A stretch of 6,723 bases of DNA from an uncultured Eggerthellaceae bacterium (GTDB lineage: Bacteria > Actinomycetota > Coriobacteriia > Coriobacteriales > Eggerthellaceae), in contig CAKTYF010000106.1 of the NCBI GenBank assembly GCA_934631995.1, positions 1 to 6,723 of the forward strand. The letters are read 5' to 3'. The position numbers were made by a program, and so were the translations under genes. Positions 1 through 6,160 of the stretch are shown here, piece after piece. The notes under the pieces were generated by a model that saw nothing but the letters and a program-made list of their open reading frames with translations, made no database searches and had not been told where the DNA came from. How positions within the stretch are numbered: position 1 is the stretch's first letter; each line of letters opens with the position of its first letter.

Positions 1-1067
1 AGGTGAAGCGTCTGGCCGAGGAAAGCGGTTATCCTATTCCGCAGGGAGATTTGATTTCCCCCGAGCTCAATGAAGAAGATAAATCGCGGGCACAGGAAGC
101 GTTCGAAGCGGTTTTCGGTAAGATTTCTGCGCCCGATGCTATTGAGCTTACGGTTGATCCCCCTGCAGCATCAGATGCGCAAGGTGTGGCTGCCGGCGAT
201 GCGGCAAACGCCGATGCGGGCGAAAAAGCCCTTGATGTTTTGCGCGGCCGCACGGCAACGGCTCGCATGGCGCTGCTTGAAAAAGCAAAAGGCATCGATC
301 TTGCGAAGTTCCTGAAGCGTGGCACGGCGGGCGAAAATGAGCGTCCTTCTTTGCCGAATCTTTTGAGCGAACAGGCAAAACGTGCACTCAATAATCGCAT
401 GGGCGAGTGGATTATCGAGACGTGCCGCGAAAAGCGCTTGTCGTTCGCTTTGGCGTTCCCGTTTGTGGCGCGTCCGTTGTCGCTTGAGGCCGTGAATGCT
501 ACGGCGGTGCAAAATGTCGGCATTGGCGTTGTGGTGTTCCTTCCCGGCGCTGACATGCCTGTTATGACCGCGAATCAGATGAAAATGATTCTGCAGATTG
601 CGGCCGCATACGGTCAGCCCATGACGATAGAACGTGCAAAAGAGCTGCTTGTTGTTCTGGGAGGTGCGTTTGTGGCACGCAGTGCAGCGCGCAGCGTTGC
701 AGGTATTGTTCCTGGTTTGGGCTGGGCGGTGAAGGGCGCTGTTGGTTATGTGGCAACGCTTGCCATGGGTCGAGCCGCTATCGAGTACTTCGAGAACGGC
801 ATGGGACTCATGGGCGCAACCGGTGCAGTGGTGAGCGCGAAAAACGCCGTGGTGGGTGCCGTGGAAGATGCCATGGGAGTGTCCGCCGCACCCGAAGCGA
901 GTGCTCAGGAGAAAAACCAGCAAGCCGCGCAAGCGGTTAAGAACATGGCGGACAGTGCCGCGGTAACAGGAAAACGCCTGCTGCAAGCAGCGGGTCCTTT
1001 GGGTCGCCAGGTTGCCGCCAGCGCCGCCCGTTCTTTCAAAAACGGGATAAGCTCTATGATGAAATAG
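1..1067 (+). CDS. DUF697 domain protein, 5'-truncated by the window edge
   Basis: This is the C-terminal part of a protein of unknown function, 354 residues visible. The frame is open from the first base. A GTG at position 3 could serve as a start, but no upstream sequence is available and the first residues look internal, so I treat the gene as partial. Residues about 1-120 are acidic, alanine-rich and low in complexity. Residues about 170-265 resemble DUF697 (YcjF-like): a PGADMPVMTANQ stretch, then a glycine/alanine-rich hydrophobic segment with GIVPGLGWAVKG and ending near YFENG, which probably inserts into or lies on the membrane. The tail (about 290-354) is again Ala/Lys-rich. The stop lies 15 bases before the next start, so it is probably co-transcribed with the radical SAM gene. 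DUF697 domains are often attached to GTPase domains; whether one lies upstream cannot be seen. Family call is moderately sure; function is unknown. Confidence 0.75.
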   Translation, partial: VKRLAEESGYPIPQGDLISPELNEEDKSRAQEAFEAVFGKISAPDAIELTVDPPAASDAQGVAAGDAANADAGEKALDVLRGRTATARMALLEKAKGIDLAKFLKRGTAGENERPSLPNLLSEQAKRALNNRMGEWIIETCREKRLSFALAFPFVARPLSLEAVNATAVQNVGIGVVVFLPGADMPVMTANQMKMILQIAAAYGQPMTIERAKELLVVLGGAFVARSAARSVAGIVPGLGWAVKGAVGYVATLAMGRAAIEYFENGMGLMGATGAVVSAKNAVVGAVEDAMGVSAAPEASAQEKNQQAAQAVKNMADSAAVTGKRLLQAAGPLGRQVAASAARSFKNGISSMMK

Positions 1068-1082
1068 TTCGAAAGGAAATCA

Positions 1083-3050
1083 ATGACCGATTTATGGCCC
1101 CGCGTTGAGCCTTTGCTTTCACGGGTTGAGCGTCCTGCGCGCTATCTGAACCACGAATGGGGATGCACGCTGAAAAAAGATGCTCCGTTTTCGTTTTGCA
1201 TGATTTATCCCGACACGTATGAGTTGGGTCAGGCAAATCAGGCGGTGCGCATTCTGGTGAACGCGGTGAATAAAACCGAGAACCTTCGTGCTGAACGCGC
1301 GTTTCTTCCTGCATTCGATATGTGCGATTTAATGCGCAAGGAAGGCTTGCCGCTGTTTTCATTGGAAAGCTGCGCGCCCGTAAACGAGTTCGATGTTGTT
1401 GGCATCACATTGCCGCACGAGCTATGTGCGACAAACGTTTTGGAAGTGCTCGATTTAGCAGGTATTCCGGTGTTGGCAGCCGATCGTCGCGAAGATGACC
1501 CCATCATTGTCGGTGGCGGCCCTTGCGCATATAATCCCGAGCCGTTTGCCCTGTTCTTCGATGCAATCACCATTGGCGAAGGCGAAACGGCAACGCCTGA
1601 GACGCTTGAACGCATCTACGAGCTGCGTCGGACGGGTGCAAGTCGTCATGAGATTCTGAGCGAGCTGGCTCAGCTTCCGGGCACGTACGTTCCTTCGTTG
1701 TATCGCTGGCGCACGCAGCAGGATGCGCAGGCGGCAGGCGCATGGATTGAGCCGCTGGAGAAAGACCTTCCCACGCATATCGAGAAGCGTGTGTTCGAAG
1801 GGTTTGCCGAAAGCAGCGGATGGGAGCCGTGCGTTGTTCCTTACACGGAAGTAGTGCATGACCGCTTGAACGTTGAAGTGCTGCGCGGTTGCGCGCGCGG
1901 GTGCCGTTTTTGTCAGGCGGGCATGATGTATCGTCCGGTGCGCGAGCGCAGCGCAGATAACGTTGTTGATTCTGTTTTGTGCGGCCTGGCGCAAACGGGA
2001 TACGATGAAGTAAGTCTTACGTCACTTTCTACAACGGATCATTCTCAGATCGCCGATATCTTGACCAGGCTTAATGCAGCATGCGCAAATAAAGGCGTGC
2101 GCATCTCACTGCCGTCTCAGCGCCTTGATTCGTTTGGCATCGATCTTGCCACGTTGGTAGCGGGCCAGAAAAAAGGCGGCTTGACGTTTGCTCCCGAGGC
2201 CGGCACGCAGCGCTTGCGCGACGTCATCAATAAAGGCGTGACCGAAGAAGACCTGTTCAGCGCTGTTGATGCCGCGTTTGCTGCAGGTTGGCGCAGGTGC
2301 AAGCTGTATTTCATGATTGGTCTTCCCACGGAAACCGACGAAGACATCAAGGGTATTGCTCGCTTGACCCAGCACGTGTTGGAGCGGGCTCGCAAGATTG
2401 TTCCCGCAGATCAGCGCGGTGCAATCCAGATTGGCATATCGTGCGCGCTGTTTGTTCCCAAGGCGCAAACGCCGTTTCAGTGGGATGGGCAAATCTCGCC
2501 TGAAGAGGCAATGCGCCGCGTGAATTTGCTGCGTCACTCCATCAAGTACCGCGCCATCAATGTGGGTTGGCACGATCCGAAAACGAGCTTTGTTGAAGCG
2601 GTCATGAGCCGTGGCGGTCGCGAAGTATCGCAGTGGGTGTATCGTGCTTGGCAAAATGGCGCGCGCTTCGATGCGTGGAGCGAGCTTTTCAACCAGCAAG
2701 CATGGCTCGATGCCGCTGCTGAGCTGGGTATTGATTCTGCTGCCATTGCGCAGGCAAATTACGATACCAACTATGTTATGCCATGGGAGCACATTTCGTG
2801 CGGTGTTTCGCGCGCGTTCTTGGCGCATGAGCGCAAGAAAGCCGTACAGGAAAAGACAACGCCGGATTGCACGTTCGGGAAATGCAGCGGATGCGGTGCT
2901 TGTCAAGCCGTTGGCGTGGATAACATGCTTCAGCAAGAACGTGTTCCTGCACACTGCAATCCTGAAGCAGATGCTGCGTTGAGCGATTCCGACCGTGATG
3001 ATTCTGCTTCTCCGAAAATTGCGTCCGAACAGGAGGTATGCCATGAGTGA
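1083..3050 (+). CDS. TIGR03960 family B12-binding-fold/radical SAM protein
   Basis: A 655-residue putative radical SAM enzyme; the family's reaction is not established. The ATG is preceded by AAAGGA five bases upstream. Residues about 20-170 form an N-terminal region like the cobalamin-binding fold of this family (YPDTYELGQANQAVRIL near 42-58, GGGPCAYNPEP near 144). The radical SAM core follows, with the CxxxCxxC cluster at Cys270, Cys274 and Cys277 (RGCARGCRFCQAG), which should bind a [4Fe-4S] cluster and SAM. Further conserved segments are TFAPEAGTQRLRDVINKG near 367 and LYFMIGLPTETDEDI near 408. Near the C-terminus a second cysteine set, Cys596, Cys601, Cys604 and Cys607, could hold another metal or Fe-S centre. 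Its usual partner, the DUF2344 protein, is encoded immediately downstream; in some bacteria the two are fused, which suggests a complex. Cytoplasmic. No truncation or missing key residue is seen. Confidence 0.95.
   Translation: MTDLWPRVEPLLSRVERPARYLNHEWGCTLKKDAPFSFCMIYPDTYELGQANQAVRILVNAVNKTENLRAERAFLPAFDMCDLMRKEGLPLFSLESCAPVNEFDVVGITLPHELCATNVLEVLDLAGIPVLAADRREDDPIIVGGGPCAYNPEPFALFFDAITIGEGETATPETLERIYELRRTGASRHEILSELAQLPGTYVPSLYRWRTQQDAQAAGAWIEPLEKDLPTHIEKRVFEGFAESSGWEPCVVPYTEVVHDRLNVEVLRGCARGCRFCQAGMMYRPVRERSADNVVDSVLCGLAQTGYDEVSLTSLSTTDHSQIADILTRLNAACANKGVRISLPSQRLDSFGIDLATLVAGQKKGGLTFAPEAGTQRLRDVINKGVTEEDLFSAVDAAFAAGWRRCKLYFMIGLPTETDEDIKGIARLTQHVLERARKIVPADQRGAIQIGISCALFVPKAQTPFQWDGQISPEEAMRRVNLLRHSIKYRAINVGWHDPKTSFVEAVMSRGGREVSQWVYRAWQNGARFDAWSELFNQQAWLDAAAELGIDSAAIAQANYDTNYVMPWEHISCGVSRAFLAHERKKAVQEKTTPDCTFGKCSGCGACQAVGVDNMLQQERVPAHCNPEADAALSDSDRDDSASPKIASEQEVCHE
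3031..3036 (+). promoter_or_regulatory. Ribosome binding site deciding the DUF2344 start
   Basis: A perfect AGGAGG lies six bases before the ATG at 3043, inside the last codons of the radical SAM gene. It favours this start over an in-frame ATG at 2995, which would add 16 poorly conserved residues and has no comparable site. Confidence 0.85.
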
Positions 3051-3663
3051 TCCCGCGCTGTTTCGTTTGCGCTTCCGTTTTTGCAAAAAGGGGCGTTTGG
3101 CCATGCTCTCCCATTTAGAGGTGGCACATGCTCTTGAGCGCGCCGTGCGCCGTGCCGACCTTCCGTTTGCGGTGAGCCAAGGTTTCTCGCCGCATATGCG
3201 CATTGCTTTTGGCTCCGCGCTGCCTGTGGGTGTGGGCGGTACGGAAGAGATTTTCGACTTGCTGCTGAAAGACTACGTTGCGCCTGCGAAAGCGCTTGCA
3301 GCGCTTCAGGCAACAAGCGTGCCCGACATGATGCCGTATGAATGCGCGTATGTGGAGCATAATGCCACGGCGGCGTCGGTCTGCTATCCGCTTTCCGATT
3401 ACGAAGCGCACTTGAGCTGCGCTGTTGACGCGTTGCAAGTCCCCGAATCCCTTACGGTCATTCGTAAGAAGAAAGAAAAAACCATTGTGGTAGGGGAGTA
3501 TTTACACGGCGAGGTGCAGGTAGAAGGGGATACGGTTCGTTTCACGCTTGAAGCGAAACCGACGGGCTCTTTGCGCCCCGACCTTCTTTTGAGCGCGTGC
3601 TTAGAGGAATCGGGAAGTCCCGCTACGATAACGAGTATCACGCGTGTTGCCCAGCGTGCGTAG
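3043..3663 (+). CDS. DUF2344 / TIGR03936 radical SAM-associated protein
   Basis: A 206-residue protein of the radical-SAM-linked DUF2344 family; its biochemical role is unknown. Family hallmarks are visible: KKGRLAMLSHLE (15-26), an arginine-rich helix with RAVRRADLPFAVSQGF (33-48), GFSPHMRIAFG (47-57), the PVGVGG turn (61-66), and near the end GSLRPDLLL (175-183) with ITR (199-201). A basic stretch RKKKEK at 141-146 might contact nucleic acid or a partner; that is inference. The ATG overlaps the TGA of the upstream gene by 8 bases, so translation is probably coupled and the two products made in fixed ratio. In many bacteria this gene pair precedes an RNase G/E gene and the L21/L27 ribosomal protein genes, but here a terminator follows at once. 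No signal peptide or membrane segment is seen, so it should be cytoplasmic. Confidence 0.93.
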   Translation: MSDPALFRLRFRFCKKGRLAMLSHLEVAHALERAVRRADLPFAVSQGFSPHMRIAFGSALPVGVGGTEEIFDLLLKDYVAPAKALAALQATSVPDMMPYECAYVEHNATAASVCYPLSDYEAHLSCAVDALQVPESLTVIRKKKEKTIVVGEYLHGEVQVEGDTVRFTLEAKPTGSLRPDLLLSACLEESGSPATITSITRVAQRA

Positions 3664-3736
3664 ATTCTCGCGGCGTCATTCGATGGGGTGAAGCCTGGCA
3701 CTCGTTTTTGCTGGAAACGTATCTTCGAGTAAAAAG

Positions 3737-3762
3737 AAAAGCTCCTGTTCAGGAGCTTTTTT
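3737..3762. terminator. Bidirectional intrinsic terminator
   Basis: The inverted repeat AAAAGCTCCT / AGGAGCTTTT with loop GTTC is followed on the plus strand by TTTTTT and on the minus strand by a T-rich run (TTTTCTTTTT). It lies 73 bases after the DUF2344 stop. It suits termination of the plus-strand operon and also of leftward transcription from the lipoprotein gene, whose stop is about 105 bases to the right. Confidence 0.9.
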
Positions 3763-3787
3763 CTTGCGTCTGCAGCTCCACTTGGTC

Positions 3788-3836
3788 GCGCCGGCTGGTG
3801 ATCGGCGCAGTTTCAAGTGCGATGCGCCGACGGCGC
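3788..3836. repeat. Two GCGCCG/CGGCGC inverted repeats
   Basis: GCGCCG occurs at 3788-3793 and 3824-3829, each matched by CGGCGC at 3803-3808 and 3831-3836. The four arms can pair in more than one way. They lie between the bidirectional terminator and the 3' end of the lipoprotein gene, in its probable 3' untranslated region. No T-run follows, so they are not a typical intrinsic terminator. They might be an mRNA-stabilising structure or a degenerate intergenic repeat. Confidence 0.4.
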
Positions 3837-3866
3837 TGGGGTATGGCATTTGCGACTTTGCGTCGT

Positions 3867-4352
3867 TTATTTCTCTGCGCGCTGAACGTCGGTCACTTTG
3901 ACTTTATGGTTATACCACGAGCCTTTTTCGCCCAGAATGGCGCAATCGAATTCTTTGTCGATTTCCGCTACGGGAATATCGAAGGCATAGCATTTCTTCT
4001 TGTAGCCATCATCGAACGTCACCGTGGTCTCGGTGGGTTCCAGCAGCTGAGCGCCGTCTTTCTGGGCGCTTTCAGCGGTTCCGACATGCAATTTTACAAT
4101 GCCCTTTCCGCGCAGTACGGCGTGGAGCGTGGCGCCTTTGTCGGTCACTTCAAGGGTGGCTTCGTCTTTGTAGTATTCATTGATGGCGAACATCGTGCTA
4201 TCGGTCTCGAACTTTGCCGTGTAAGTTCCGGGTTCCAGGCCCGTGGTGTTTCCTGCATTGTTTGCGCCTGCGAAACCCTGGTTGCCGCTGCAACCTGCAA
4301 GAACAATGCATGCGGTGCACAGGGCAAGTGCGGCAAGCAGAATCTTTCTCAT
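3867..4352 (-). CDS. Small exported lipoprotein of unrecognised function
   Basis: A 161-residue lipoprotein. The ATG at 4352 is chosen because AAGGAG (4361-4366) lies eight bases upstream and the product then starts directly with a lipoprotein signal, MRKILLAALAL, ending in the lipobox LAGC with Cys21 as the probable lipidated residue. A longer reading to 4388 would add 12 residues that spoil the signal. After a short Gly/Asn linker (22-39), residues about 40-155 form one small domain that looks rich in beta strands: PGTYTAKFETDSTMF, then LEVTDKGATLHAVLRG, a KLHVGTAESA segment, and a closing GSWYNHKVKV. Cys121 and Cys137 could form a disulfide outside the cell. The layout recalls small beta-sandwich ligand-binding domains such as NEAT, and similar domains occur near metal or heme uptake genes in anaerobes, but this is resemblance only. 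Its place behind cbiK and a cobalamin riboswitch suggests a role in corrinoid, heme or cobalt handling. Confidence 0.85.
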   Translation of the reverse strand: MRKILLAALALCTACIVLAGCSGNQGFAGANNAGNTTGLEPGTYTAKFETDSTMFAINEYYKDEATLEVTDKGATLHAVLRGKGIVKLHVGTAESAQKDGAQLLEPTETTVTFDDGYKKKCYAFDIPVAEIDKEFDCAILGEKGSWYNHKVKVTDVQRAEK

Positions 4353-4386
4353 TCTCTGTTCTCCTTCATGATGGCTGGGAATTTGC

Positions 4387-4422
4387 ATTATGACATAGTA
4401 CCCGAAAAAATGGCCCCGACAA
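4387..4422 (-). promoter_or_regulatory. Possible weak promoter for the lipoprotein gene
   Basis: On the minus strand TTGTCG (4417-4422) is followed after 16 bases by TACTAT (4395-4400), with a second -10-like CATAAT at 4387-4392. Transcription would start about 25-35 bases before the lipoprotein start codon. The -35 lies within the terminator hairpin of the preceding gene. Weak match. Confidence 0.3.
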
Positions 4423-4434
4423 ATGCCAGGGCCA
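4405..4434 (-). terminator. Intrinsic terminator after the cbiK-like gene
   Basis: Read on the minus strand, TGGCCCTG pairs with CGGGGCCA (one G-U pair, eight-base loop) and is followed directly by TTTTTT. It begins about 45 bases after the cobaltochelatase stop. It should end or attenuate the riboswitch-controlled transcript before the lipoprotein gene. Confidence 0.8.
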
Positions 4435-4478
4435 CGCTTGGATACTTGTTACAGGTGTTGGTAAGGCAACAAGAGAGC

Positions 4479-5681
4479 TTACAGGGCTGCGATAGCGGCG
4501 GCGGTGTGAGCAACATAGATGTCCTGAACGGCAGGGATACCACCCATACCGGAGATTTGGTTCTCAACGCTCTTGAAGCCGGCAGCCGTGAACATAGAGT
4601 ACCAGGATTCGGGATCATCTGCACCAGCCATGTCGTTATTGGCATGATCGCCGGCAACAACCATCAAGGGACGAAGGATGACGTTCTCGTAGCCGGCGTC
4701 CTTGCAAGCGTCGATAACGGCTTCAACTTCGGTTTCCTCGGGTTCGCCCTCAACGGTGCCTACAAAGACGTTGGGAAGGTTCAGGCCCTGGAACGTGTTG
4801 TACATCTGGCTATAAGTGATTGCTGCAGCATGGGACGTGCCATGACCCAAGAACACGAAAGCGGTCTTTTCGGCGGCGGCAGCATCGGTGCTGTCGTACT
4901 TGGAAGCAGCAACAGCAGCATCAATAACGGCGTTGGCAGCTGCAACCTTGTCATCGTTCGTCTCGGTAACGGTAGCACCAACGGGGCCAAGCATGGGTTC
5001 TGCAACGCTGATCTGCATCTTAGACTCGTACGGCTTCAGGGCTTCCATCATCTCGTCGTACTCAGCGCCATGCATCAGGTGGGTGGGCTGAACAACAAGC
5101 TGCTTTACGCCGTTCTTTTCGGCGCGGGCAAGGGCTTGATCCATGTTGTCAATGGCTTCACCGTCGCGAGCCTGAATGTGGTTGATGATGATCTGCGCGG
5201 TAAAAGCGCGGCGTACGGACCAATCGGGGTTGGCAGTTGCAATGGCGTCTTCGATGCCCTTAATGTCATTAACGCGGCTGTTGTTGAAGGACGTGCCAAA
5301 GCTTACGACCAGGATTTCTTTGTCGCCAATGTTGTCTTGGTTGCGGGGGTCGTCCTTGGTGGCATCGCCCGTGTCGCGACCGAAGTAGTCGGGGTCGGCA
5401 TTTTCGCCTTCAACGAGTTCCTGCTGTGCGGGGGTCAGTTTATCCCAGGCAGCCTTGGCTGCGGCGCAGTCGGCATCGGTGGTTTCGGTGCGCTGCTGAA
5501 CGTAGATTTTGTCAATAAGGTCGGCCACTTCGTCTGCTGCTTTCTGGTCGGCGCTTACGCTTGCGGAAGCAGAAGCGCTTGCAGATGAGCTGCCACTGGT
5601 GCTTGCGCAGCCAGCAAGCATGGTGCAGCTTAAAGCAAGGGCGCATGCCACACCTGCAACAATACGGACGGTTTTCTTCAC
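4479..5681 (-). CDS. cbiK: Exported lipoprotein CbiK-type sirohydrochlorin cobaltochelatase
   Basis: A 400-residue chelatase expected to insert Co2+ into sirohydrochlorin, an early step of the anaerobic cobalamin pathway. The GTG start is set by AAGGAG six bases upstream and by the signal peptide that follows: MKKTVRIVAG, a hydrophobic stretch, and the lipobox LAGC with Cys25. A Ser/Ala linker (29-44) leads to a helical segment (about 45-95, including AAWDKLTPAQQELVEGE) resembling small helical modules of Gram-positive surface proteins. The chelatase domain spans about 120-400: ILVVSFGTSFNNSR (123-136), QPTHLMHGAEYDEM (198-211), FLGHGT with His280, VGTVEGEPEE (307-316), and VVAGDHANNDMAG with His346. 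The two histidines and the acidic loop match the metal-binding positions known in CbiK. The domain is complete, so catalytic activity is plausible. Export is unusual for a biosynthetic enzyme, although a periplasmic CbiK is known in Desulfovibrio. Expression should be repressed by cobalamin through the upstream riboswitch. Alternative roles are cobalt or tetrapyrrole binding at the surface. Confidence 0.93.
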   Translation of the reverse strand: MKKTVRIVAGVACALALSCTMLAGCASTSGSSSASASASASVSADQKAADEVADLIDKIYVQQRTETTDADCAAAKAAWDKLTPAQQELVEGENADPDYFGRDTGDATKDDPRNQDNIGDKEILVVSFGTSFNNSRVNDIKGIEDAIATANPDWSVRRAFTAQIIINHIQARDGEAIDNMDQALARAEKNGVKQLVVQPTHLMHGAEYDEMMEALKPYESKMQISVAEPMLGPVGATVTETNDDKVAAANAVIDAAVAASKYDSTDAAAAEKTAFVFLGHGTSHAAAITYSQMYNTFQGLNLPNVFVGTVEGEPEETEVEAVIDACKDAGYENVILRPLMVVAGDHANNDMAGADDPESWYSMFTAAGFKSVENQISGMGGIPAVQDIYVAHTAAAIAAL

Positions 5682-5687
5682 GGTTTT

Positions 5688-5693
5688 CTCCTT
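5688..5693 (-). promoter_or_regulatory. Ribosome binding site deciding the GTG start of cbiK
   Basis: Minus-strand AAGGAG lies six bases before the GTG at 5681. It supports this start over the TTG at 5780, which would prepend 33 residues that bury the lipoprotein signal and would place the start closer to the riboswitch. Confidence 0.8.
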
Positions 5694-5773
5694 TTCACTC
5701 GTTTTGGCCTGCACGCGAGCGAAGGCTTGCCCTTTAGCATTCCCCGTGAGCTTGAACGCAAAGGATAAAACCA

Positions 5774-5802
5774 AGACCAATTACTCGTGGCCAAGCCGGT
5801 CT
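5774..5802 (-). other. cbiK leader, candidate expression-platform hairpin
   Basis: In the 132-base leader between riboswitch and start codon, minus-strand AGACC can pair with GGTCT around an inner GGCTTGGCC segment, followed by TTGGTTTT. The same GGTCT could instead pair with the AGACC in the riboswitch's conserved 3' core. This is at best a weak terminator or switching helix; nothing stronger is visible in the leader, so control may be at translation. Confidence 0.3.
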
Positions 5803-5813
5803 GTAACAAGAAA

Positions 5814-5980
5814 GGCAGGTCTCCTGGCTTACGGCTGTAACCGAATCCGCCTTCCCGATTGCTCAGTGGCTGGGTGCAAATCCCGTGGATTCGGCCTTGC
5901 CCGCTTACAGTGACGAGTTCGCGCAGGCTTTTCACCTGCTTCCCTTTTCACCAAACGGTTTGACGCGTTTGACACCTTTC
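5814..5980 (-). ncRNA. Cobalamin riboswitch (classical type) upstream of cbiK
   Basis: The minus strand carries the conserved cobalamin-riboswitch core in order: GGGAAGCAGGTGAAAAGCC with a perfect GCAGG/CCTGC helix (P3), the core GTCACTGTAAGCGGG, a long helix closed by CCGAATCC/GGATTCGG, the AGCCACTGAGCAATCGGGAAGGC segment, and the 3' box GTAAGCCAGGAGACCTGCC. A closing helix can form between AGGT near 5974-5977 and ACCT near 5817-5820. It is about 165 nt long, as expected for the large class. Binding of cobalamin is expected to lower expression of the cobaltochelatase downstream. Confidence 0.96.
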
Positions 5981-5989
5981 TGTTGCGCA

Positions 5990-6018
5990 ATGATACGGGT
6001 TTGCTCATAAATACGCAA
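5990..6018 (-). promoter_or_regulatory. Sigma-A-type promoter for the cbiK riboswitch transcript
   Basis: Minus-strand TTGCGT (6013-6018) and TATCAT (5990-5995) are separated by 17 bases. The predicted transcription start near 5983 lies just before the riboswitch 5' end, which supports both calls. Confidence 0.7.
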
Positions 6019-6048
6019 TTCCTTGTTTTCTGGCGTGCGCATTCGCTG

Positions 6049-6068
6049 CGGTTTGCGTTACGGTTTGC
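6049..6068. repeat. Direct repeat CGGTTTGC in the divergent promoter region
   Basis: CGGTTTGC occurs at 6049-6056 and 6061-6068, a 12-base period. The pair lies between the two divergent promoters, about 30 bases upstream of the leftward -35. It could be a regulator site; chance is not excluded for so short a repeat. The rest of 6019-6119 shows nothing further that I can support. Confidence 0.35.
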
Positions 6069-6119
6069 AGGAGGGCGTAAAACGATGCAAGGCGGCAATA
6101 CCCTACTGAGCGCTTTTGC

Positions 6120-6147
6120 TTGCGTTTTTCGGGAAAGCGGGTATGCT
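6120..6147 (+). promoter_or_regulatory. Sigma-A-type promoter for the rightward transcript
   Basis: TTGCGT (6120-6125) and TATGCT (6142-6147) are spaced by 16 bases. The predicted start near 6154 lies seven bases before the closing helix of the second riboswitch. The -35 is identical to that of the leftward promoter. Confidence 0.6.
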
Positions 6148-6160
6148 GAATAGATAAACA

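Noticed and set aside
171..986. A 271-codon open frame on the minus strand
   Set aside because: It is antisense to the DUF697 gene, His/Cys/Arg-rich, and without a recognisable motif or ribosome binding site.
2106..3203. A 365-codon open frame on the minus strand
   Set aside because: It is antisense to the radical SAM and DUF2344 genes, rich in Arg/Cys/Ser as expected of a shadow frame in GC-rich DNA, and shows no recognisable domain.
3597..5588. A 663-codon open frame on the plus strand spanning the lipoprotein and chelatase genes
   Set aside because: It is antisense to two well-supported minus-strand genes with signal peptides and family motifs, its product is low-complexity and matches nothing I recognise, and it has no suitable ribosome binding site. 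It also crosses the DUF2344 3' end and a terminator.
5682..5780. N-terminal extension of the chelatase from a TTG at 5780
   Set aside because: The extension would bury the lipoprotein signal; the GTG at 5681 has a well-placed AAGGAG and starts directly with the signal peptide.
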